Assembly (NCBI GenBank): GCA_027596035.1
Contig: JADGJA010000496.1
Coordinates: 1 to 16,914 of the forward strand
DNA from: Thoreauomyces humboldtii
Taxonomy: Eukaryota; Chytridiomycota; Chytridiomycetes; Spizellomycetales; Powellomycetaceae
Length of the DNA: 16,914 nt
Direction of reading: 5' to 3'
The notes below the pieces were generated by a model, which was given only the letters and a program-made list of their open reading frames with translations, did not search any database and had not been told where the DNA came from. Positions 10,376 to 16,914 of the stretch are shown here, piece after piece (the stretch's first letter is position 1; each line of letters opens with the position of its first letter). The position numbers and the translations under genes are program-made.

Positions 10376-12812
10376 ATGACGTCCCCTCCACCCCTCAGTG
10401 CATCTGCATTGCCTGCAATACCGCCGGCGGGTCAACGTCCATCTTTCAATGCCCCTCCACCGGTAGCAGATCTCCTCCGCCACCGGCCAGCTGACCCTCG
10501 TCCCACCCGGCACCCCGAACGTGCACACCGGGTCCCCGCAACCGATACGTCTTCACGACCTCCTCCGTCTTCCCTTTCCGAGCACGTCACAATCGGTGGT
10601 GCGGACTGTAGACCGGTCTCCTTTCGTGCCGCCGCTGCATCTTCTTCGTCCACGAAGCGGCATCCTCCGGAACGACGGAACACGGACCTAGGAGGCGTGG
10701 ATCACCGGGGTGAAGGCGATGGAAAGACCTCAACCAGGCGGAGGCAGGACAGCTTGGATGATTCGCAGCTCTCCAGAAAGCGTCGGACGGCGGACAGCCC
10801 GCCGTTGGAGGTTCGGAAAGTCGACCTTGAACCGTCCGATCGGAGCACAACCAACATCAGCAAGCGGATCTTCAGGTACCCACTACTGCTACTCGCAACG
10901 TTGCGAATTCCTTGCCCATCCTTGACGGAACGGTATCCCATCCTTCATCTGCAATCAGACTCGCCAAACCGCCGAAGCAGTTCCTTGCGTCGGTTCAATT
11001 CACTAAGCGCGGGCTTGGACCTAAATCTTCGTCCTCTCTGGATGAGCGGCTTCTTGCGGAAGTTCCAGTCGAGACGGGTCTCCTGTGCATGCGCTATCAT
11101 GTTTCCCTTGAGCACATCCGCGCTGCCCTGCAATTGGCTGGAAAGGATTGCTTCTACCAGTACAGCGGCTTGGATTTCTCAACATCACAATCTGGGGAGG
11201 ACCACGGAGGGTTCGAGCGTTTCATGGACGCCTTGAGAACGGAGAAGAAGGTGCGTTCGTACGTCCAACAAGGGTGAGAAAGTGCGTTGATCTGACTCTA
11301 TCTTCGTAGGCCGCCATCATCCCGCTTCAAACTTTGACTCTGTTCATCATTCCCAGACACCCACAAGTGGATACGTTTGATCTTCCGGCTGAAACTGCAC
11401 CCGTGCATTGCGTCGTGGTCGACAATCATCGGAGTCCAAGATCTCTGCACTGCGCGACGGATCTGAAGTTCCAGAATGTGCCCCTCAGCACGACGCCGTC
11501 CTTGGAATATCGGAAGGAGTTTCTGATGGCGGTACATCACATGCCAGCCGAGGTGACCGAAGAATGTTTTGGACAGGGAACACTTGCAAGGGTTATGTAC
11601 TGAACCAGTGTGATCCTGCTTCCCAATAGTTGCCATGGCTCGTGAATGGCCGAAGGGTTTTTGTCTTTGGACCCGAGACACAGTCCGTTAAAGAGATGCG
11701 GGACCTTTTGCACTATCTCGGAGCCGACGTGGGCTTGGGACCATTACAATGCGACATCATCATGGTGATTAATGAAAAAGTTTCTTTCTATTGCGGTCCG
11801 CTCCCTAACGGCTTTGTCCTCTTCCCGTCTCAAAGTGTCATCGCATATATCAGAGCCAAATCGACACGCTTCCCAATCTTTTGGAATTGAAGAAGCGAGA
11901 CTGCGACTTCATACTCTGGGGACGCTCGTTCGCGGAGGAGTCTGGATCGCAGACGCCCGTCAAGATGTTTCCTGGAGGTACACCTTGGCGTCCGGAATGG
12001 TTTCTGCGCAGATCCACCAGCTACCGCAACTGTGCTTTTGCATTTTTCAGCGGGTGGAATGGTATCCATCACCTGGGAAGCTCTGGACGATGATGATGGA
12101 CTAGTCTGGTGCACAGAGTTCGCGAATCTGACTCGCAAGGTGGGCTCTCATTCATGTAGAGGGGCACAGTTTGAGTGACTCATCTAACTTGATGGTTCGC
12201 AGCATCATCATCTCATGCACTGGGGCTGCGTCCTTCATCCCGACGTCCACGCAAATTTAGTCAAAGCTTGCGACGATGATGCCAGAAGTCCTGAAGCTAT
12301 TGACCGGTTCGTGGTGGTTCCCCTCCGATGCTATCAGAAAGGCTCACAATCTCAACGCAACAAAAACGTCTTTCCTACTTCAGATGCCAACGCACGCTGC
12401 TCCAAGTCAGGAGAATGATGGACATTGATGTTATACAGATCGCGACCCCAGGAGAGATCCATCCGTTCGGGGTAAAGAACGAAAACGAAACTCCCCTCTT
12501 TTGATTTGCCCCCAAGTGCTAAACCCGCATGCCCCTACCTTTTCAAGGACCTACAAGGCAGGCAAGCCACATTCACATTGCTCCAACGTCTGCAATTCTC
12601 GTGGAGTCGATGCCATCGCAACTTTGTCCTCATCGATAAACCCGACCCCGAACGACAAGTCGGCGTTGAAATGGGGGGCATTGAGGAGCTAACCGTAAAG
12701 CAGTTCGTCGTAAGTGTCACCGCTTCATTTTCTCACAAAGGGGAACTTCCATCGATCTGTTCTGATGCTGCTTTCTGAGCAGGACACCTACGTCAGCCCA
12801 CCCAAGATTTGA
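10376..12812 (+). CDS. Uncharacterised protein with SPOC-like and BRCT- or PIN-like segments
   Basis: Ten exons can be joined with consistent phases into 594 residues: 10376-10875, 10959-11250, 11310-11552, 11630-11764, 11836-11977, 12051-12139, 12203-12306, 12384-12471, 12548-12709, 12783-12812. Introns are 59-83 nt, several with CTAAC branch sites. Residues 1-166 are disordered, rich in Pro, Ser, Arg and basic clusters (RKRR), suggesting a nuclear protein. Exon 2 into 3 ends with FERFMDALRTEKK and AAIIPLQTLTLFIIP, the pattern of the last helix and strand of SPOC domains. Exon 4 (NGRRVFVFGPE, then LLHYLGADVG) resembles a BRCT or PIN first strand and helix, followed by LPNLLELKKRDCDFILWGRS and an acidic EALDDDDG. 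SPOC followed by PIN is the order in the fission-yeast heterochromatin protein Chp1, but no chromodomain is present, so this link is tentative. The donors of introns 3 (also possible at 11532) and 4 (also possible at 11780), and the start, are uncertain. Confidence 0.7.
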
Positions 12813-13089
12813 GCTCGGGAGCGGGACCTCTCGTGTTGCATGCGAAGTCGTTCTTTTCGACGATAATCCTTCCCTCTCCTGATATCTTTTTGGCAGTATA
12901 GCATCCATGAATCCATCGTGACTCGCGCTTAGGCACCATATAATCAATCAAAATTCGTGAATTCGCATGGAGGACGTGTGTTCTTGGGTCTTATTATCAA
13001 GAAATCGGAACTTGGACCTCCCCAGTGCTATCTAGTGTCTGATTCTAGTCAAAGTCCAGAAAATGCCGGCCATGGTTGTTGGTCCCTCC

Positions 13090-13115
13090 CCACGTCAACT
13101 CCCACGTCAACTCCC
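13090..13115 (+). repeat. Tandem duplication of CACGTCAACTCC
   Basis: Two head-to-tail copies of a 12-base unit near 13091-13114, preceded and followed by further C-rich bases. This looks like a recent slippage or replication duplication in non-coding DNA. Confidence 0.8.
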
Positions 13116-13626
13116 TCGGCATCATCCAAATCTCCCGTCTCGCGTTTACAACGAACCTTACAAAGCTAGATCGACGTAGCGATCCCAACTCATCAGTCTT
13201 GGCGTATGCATGCGATTGCCCATGATAAATGTACTCACAACTCTTATAGAGCGGTCTTGGGAAATCGTGCCGACCTCGCGCATCTGCGTCTCTCACAATG
13301 TTTGCCGCCGAAGACTCCGAGCGAGGGCGACACCAGCATACATTTTTCAAAAGCCTGTAGCGATTGCGGTGCTGCCCGACTCATGCGGTACCAGAGCGCA
13401 ACCGGCCCGTCCACCTCGCGCTAGTGGCAAAGTCCCTATACAAGCAGTCCAAGGTCTCAAAGCACATGCAGCGTTCATCTGAATATCGCCCGACCAGGAT
13501 CATACGGTAGTGAAAGCGGCGTTGACATATCCGGGAGGGCAACGCTCCGAGCAACGCTGTCTTCCTTTGACATGGGAAGCTTCAGAAAGTGATAGCTCTT
13601 GTCTACTCTCCAGTACATACGCCGTA

Positions 13627-13649
13627 ATTTTCACATGGTTTTCACATGG
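13627..13649 (+). repeat. Tandem duplication of TTTTCACATGG
   Basis: Two adjacent perfect copies of an 11-base unit. An 11-base step would shift any reading frame across it, so this spot is unlikely to be conserved coding sequence unless spliced out. Confidence 0.8.
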
Positions 13650-13695
13650 TGACGCCCGTCAACATCCAAATCGAAAGCGAAGCCTCGGGTTGCAG

Positions 13696-14536
13696 ATGAT
13701 GCTGGAGGAACTGCGAAGACTGTTCCCTCATATTGAAAACGATTCCCTGATCCACGCTCTTCGTATTCAAGAGAGCGATCTTACCATCGCTATCGATTAC
13801 CCACAAGATCACTCTCCTCTAAGCGCCAGAGTCAAGCCTGCCAGTAGCGACTTTCCACAAACCAAGAAGGGCAGAACTACCTCTCAGCGTTCTTCCACAG
13901 CCTGCAGTGACGAATCAGAATGTGGAAAACCAGCAAAGAAGAGAAGCCGACCAAACGACAGCGAGAGATGAAACGGAAGAGAAAGGGTGGACCAGGCAAA
14001 GCCGCGAAGGAGCTCAAGACTGTTCCCGACGCGCGAATGACAATTTAACTCTTACAAAACTGCCGGCTCTACACGCTGCAATGGAACTACCCGACGACCT
14101 CGGCATGCCGCGTACGCACGATTGTGGCCTTGCGAGGCAGGTTGGATGATATCTTCCAGCTGGTACGTCGTGCTCGTTCAAGGTGTCAGTTCGCTGAGAG
14201 CTGCGAAAGGTCTCAAGCCGCTTTGAACAGACTTCCGCGTCTCCCGTCGAGGCAGACCCCGACATGGCACAGATCGAGGCCAGATACCAACGATACGAGC
14301 AACTCTACCGTCTGCACCAAGAGATCATCCAGGTCCATGATCATTCCTCGAAGCCAACAACAGCTCTGGCCAAGTCGCGGCCAATCCAATGGCTCGCAGC
14401 AGCCTACAAGCGAGAACCTGGGCTTGAAAGCGATGATGCACACGAACCTCATCAACGAGCCCTCGGCCCTTCGGATTTGAGACTCGGCTTGGCTGCTTAC
14501 TCCTTGCATTCTGTCGAATGGTTCGTAGCAGCCTAA
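13696..14536 (+). pseudogene. Possible decayed gene with CUE-like helices and a coiled-coil-like segment
   Basis: From ATG 13696, ELRRLFPHIENDSLIHALR and ESDLTIAIDY resemble a CUE ubiquitin-binding domain (LFP motif, hydrophobic third helix). That frame stays open to 13971. A different frame carries a lysine-rich stretch (KEEKPTKRQREMKRKRKGG) ending at the TAA of 14046-14048. A third then carries ALRGRLDDIFQL near 14125-14160. Another has MAQIEARYQRYEQLYRLHQE from 14264, a helical, charged segment, continuing to a stop at 14536. Protein-like stretches thus alternate frames, and no set of GT-AG introns joining them was found. This suggests frameshift decay, although a poorly conserved intact gene cannot be excluded. 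CUE domains occur in Fun30-type remodellers, but no helicase motif is seen. Confidence 0.35.
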
Positions 14537-14837
14537 AAGTGCGATCACAGGTCATCTAGCTATCTGGCTATGACCATGTCAATGATATCGAGTATCCCGT
14601 GGAATACTAATCGGCCGAAGGATCACGCTACCGACGACCGACGTGGACGAAACCCACCGCAAACAGTGCACGCAGTTCGAAAGCCCATATTGGCCGCCAG
14701 TGAGGCTCACCGCAGGGAGCCTGGTAGCCTTGACCACAATGCGCAGAGTGCACTAATCTCAAGATTTTTACCTTAGATGTCACGTTGAACCTTATTGACT
14801 ACTTTTGTATTGTTTTGGTCATTCAGCGTCCCGGCTT
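14537..14837. other. Short region with no feature seen
   Basis: Open frames here are short (under 70 codons) and without motifs. No RNA gene or repeat was recognised. Confidence 0.5.
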
Positions 14838-16549
14838 TCACGGGAGTTTGCAGCAGGGGAACATATAATGCTTCTTGCTCTCGGATCTGACATTCCTGCA
14901 CGAGCAACTTGACTCCGCAAATGGAAGAGGAGCCCTCATGAGCGGGAAAGAAAGCGTCCGCAAAGTATATCGGAAGCACCGTAGTCGCAATTCAGGAGCC
15001 AATATGGAACGCCGTACAACAGGAAGTGGAAGCTGCTAAACAGACAATTACAGCGCGATTGTACCTGCGGTGCCATAAAATCAACGCACCCTTGATCGTA
15101 TACAACACGACGTGAGCGGGACATGAGGACGACGGAGACTTTGCTAAGATCACGAATATTGTTGCACGTTAGCAAGACTATCACCACATGCTGCAACGGG
15201 AAAACGCAGTGGACATGTGTGTATCGATAGGACCTTGTGCTCGCTGCCAAAGAACATTTGAGCGATATAAGTCTGTTTCCAGGACTCTTTACCGGGGTAC
15301 GCTGGACTTTAGACCTCGTGGAACGTACGTCGTGAGAGACGATAACCATTACGCAGTAGACCTCTTTGACTTGGGAAGCGAGGCGAAGATCGAGAAGCAC
15401 CGTAAAGTCATCTCTGGGTCTGCCAACAAAAAGATCTCAGCGGATGGAGTTGACTTCTCATCAATCGTGAAAGTCCTTGCCCATCGACATAAATGCTCTC
15501 GCGGCCGCCAACGCGATTTCTAATTACCATCGCCATCACCACATCCTTTGCGATCTCGCCTCGTTCTGGTACCGACTTCCTAAATGTTGCTATTAACGTG
15601 ATCGCGGAAGACCTTGGTGCCCGCATCCTCAAGCATTGCAATGACTATGGACGCATCCGAGCCGTGTCCCTGGAGCTTGTCAAGTTTATCTTGATTGATA
15701 AGCTGTGGTGCTCAGAATGTGAGACCACCATCGCGCACTTCTTCTCCGACATTGGATGGTGTCTGGACTCTTCGGGCCTTGAAAAGCTGCAGAGTGGCAC
15801 TTCGTGTGCGCAAAAACGCAAGGAACTTGCTGTGGTTCTCCGGGCGGTGCTGAAGCAGATCGTGCTCTTCTACGAGGGCCAGCAAGCAAAATTCGGAGGC
15901 AACCTAAACGAGTTCATGGTCAACACTTTTGAGCATCTGTAACCGATGTCCGCAAAGGACGTTCCCCAGCTTCCTACCAGTCCCAACGCTTGAACCAGTG
16001 ATGAGAATCAAGGACCTTGTCGAGTATCCGCTGCCTGCGGATTATTATTGCCGGATCTCAGCCTACATGGTAGCACTGCCTCAAGGTGCACAATTCTCGG
16101 CTGTGGCAGACGGTCAGCTTCGGGTTTTCAGAAATCGGGATCCGCAACGGTCTACTCGCGTTGTGAAGAACCTTGTCGTCGCACAAATGGAGGTGAGTGG
16201 TCTGACGGCGGCAGAAGGGACGCACCACCCTACGCTCCAGAGCGATTACCTACTCTCCGCGAAAACAACATCAAGCAAATGGCTCCAGCATGGGCTCTGC
16301 TTCCCCTCACGTCGAGATTCGTGCCAACCGATCGACGGAAGGCAGCAACTTCTGAAGATTGCAGCCAATTGGATCAAAACCTACAACAATACTCCTGAGT
16401 TTCTAGGTCTTGTCTGCGCGGAATGGTATCCGGCCGCATGCGTGCCAGATCTTGGGATAGCGAATGGAGTGTTTCTTTTGTCCCGTGACTTGGAAGCAGG
16501 ATGTATCCAGCGACAAGAGATGGAAGAGAGCGACTGTCGAGACGACTAG
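14838..16549 (+). pseudogene. Block of frame-switching protein-like stretches, family unknown
   Basis: Plus-strand protein-like stretches follow one another in different frames. One includes DLTFLHEQLDSANGRGALM (about 14880-14940). A second runs from 14942 past in-frame stops at 15113 and 15170, and includes STVVAIQEPIWNAVQQEVEA and TYVVRDDNHYAVDLFDLG, ending at 15523. A third (about 15475-15595) includes NALAAANAISNYHRHHHIL; a fourth (15493-15942) includes AEDLGARILKHCNDYG and KELAVVLRAVLKQIVLFYEG; a fifth starts at ATG 16001 (MRIKDLVEYPLPADYY) and stays open to 16549, with a strong GTGAGT donor at 16192. Codon pattern and composition look coding rather than random, but no family is recognised and no complete splice model was found. 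It may be a degenerate gene or a divergent intron-rich one. Confidence 0.35.
16001..16549 (+). CDS. Hypothetical ORF or exon, 182 codons
   Basis: Longest ATG-initiated frame in the right-hand block. It begins MRIKDLVEYPLPADYYCRIS, has a middle part (RVFRNRDPQRSTRVVKNLVV) and ends with EEGR-free, Asp/Glu-rich residues before the stop. A consensus donor (GAG then GTGAGT) sits inside it at 16192, so only 16001-16191 may be exonic if a gene exists. No domain is recognised. Confidence 0.25.
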   Translation: MRIKDLVEYPLPADYYCRISAYMVALPQGAQFSAVADGQLRVFRNRDPQRSTRVVKNLVVAQMEVSGLTAAEGTHHPTLQSDYLLSAKTTSSKWLQHGLCFPSRRDSCQPIDGRQQLLKIAANWIKTYNNTPEFLGLVCAEWYPAACVPDLGIANGVFLLSRDLEAGCIQRQEMEESDCRDD

Positions 16550-16812
16550 TATGTCCTGGCAACTGAACGTCCCACATCTTCAGTTCACCAAAAGCAGTAG
16601 CACCCTCAACCGAGGAATCCTGGGATCTCAAGAAGACTTCCGTTTCAAATAACCAGATGTCTCACCGACGACTCTCAGACCTTCCAGGCTTCATAACGTT
16701 TGACTTTAACCGAATGCTCGTCGAAGTCTGGGGTTGCAGGAATACCAGACCTGAACTGAGATAGGTGATTCCTTGTTTTTCTTGTTGTTCAGGGAACATA
16801 CAGTAGACCAAG
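16550..16812. other. Region with no gene seen
   Basis: Short open frames only, with moderate A/T content. It separates the last open frame from the terminal hairpin and repeats. Confidence 0.45.
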
Positions 16813-16843
16813 TGTGATAGTGCATAAACGATGCACTATCACA
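16813..16843. repeat. Perfect 13-bp inverted repeat with 5-base loop
   Basis: TGTGATAGTGCAT, loop AAACG, then ATGCACTATCACA. The arms are perfectly complementary. The form suits a cruciform or hairpin, a terminator-like stem, or the end of a small mobile element. There is no T-run after it on either strand. Confidence 0.9.
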
Positions 16844-16851
16844 GGCGGTAT

Positions 16852-16914
16852 GGCGTTCGTGCTATTCGACAGCATAATTGGCGTTCGCTGTCTAGCTATT
16901 CGACAGTATCATTG
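16852..16914 (+). repeat. Imperfect tandem repeat at window edge
   Basis: Two units both begin GGCGTTCG (16852 and 16880) and contain GCTATTCGACAG (16861-16872 and 16895-16906). The second unit carries an extra CTGTCTA that is partly complementary to the repeat (CTGTC against GACAG), so each unit can also form a small stem. The array is cut by the window edge, so the copy number is unknown. Confidence 0.8.

Larger units (their letters stand above)
12813..13695. other. Region without a recognisable gene
   Basis: Follows the stop of the SPOC-like gene and probably begins with its 3' UTR; A/T content rises around 12890-12960. Open frames of 70-100 codons occur on both strands (for example plus 13210-13482, minus 13350-13045) but none shows a known motif or a consistent splice model. 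Two short tandem duplications lie here (listed separately). Confidence 0.5.

Noticed and set aside
11592..11629. 38-nt intron in the SPOC-like gene
   Set aside because: Too short compared with all other introns here; donors at 11553 or 11532 keep the same phase with normal lengths.
15490..15942. Fungal diterpene synthase-like motif (AEDLGARILKHCNDYG)
   Set aside because: The NDYG stretch recalls the NDYGS region of fungal bifunctional diterpene cyclases, but the RDxxExN continuation and any DDxxD or DxDD motif are absent in all nearby frames, so the call is not supported.

Overview
This window looks like nuclear DNA of an intron-rich basidiomycete fungus, probably Agaricomycotina-like. The basis is three conserved eukaryotic genes that read cleanly only after removal of short GT-AG introns (about 59 to 115 nt, several with CTAAC-like branch sites), together with fungal features of the calcineurin and Ctf8 proteins. 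There are no prokaryotic signals. The species cannot be named from sequence alone.

Left part (1-7439), conserved and dense. A long-form tRNase Z gene (minus strand, 8 exons, C-terminus cut off by the window edge) is divergent from a two-exon CTF8 gene, whose product loads the replication clamp for sister-chromatid cohesion. They share a promoter region of about 320 bp. After about 850 bp of unassigned DNA comes the calcineurin A catalytic subunit (minus strand, 11 exons, complete). All three models are in frame throughout, so base accuracy looks good here.

Middle part (7440-12812), less conserved. After about 870 bp without a convincing gene lies a Myb-repeat gene on the minus strand. It consists of two tandem copies of one four-part module (HTH-like unit plus three Myb repeats), but single-base indels break the frame in both copies, so it is called a pseudogene or miscalled gene. 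Its N-terminus resembles a mitochondrial presequence. Divergent from it is a 10-exon plus-strand gene for a 594-residue protein of uncertain family: a disordered basic N-terminus, a SPOC-like segment and a BRCT- or PIN-like segment. Its ten exons join in frame without an internal stop.

Right part (12813-16914), visibly lower in G+C and without an intact recognisable gene. It has protein-like stretches that jump between frames (a CUE-like helix set near 13700, a coiled-coil-like stretch near 14270, several 50-180 residue stretches from 14840 to 16549), small tandem duplications, and a perfect hairpin followed by an imperfect tandem repeat at the window edge. It reads as decayed genic DNA or poorly conserved multi-exon genes. 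The housekeeping genes act independently and nothing suggests a cluster. The least explained items are the duplicated Myb gene, the SPOC-like gene and the relic region with its terminal repeats.
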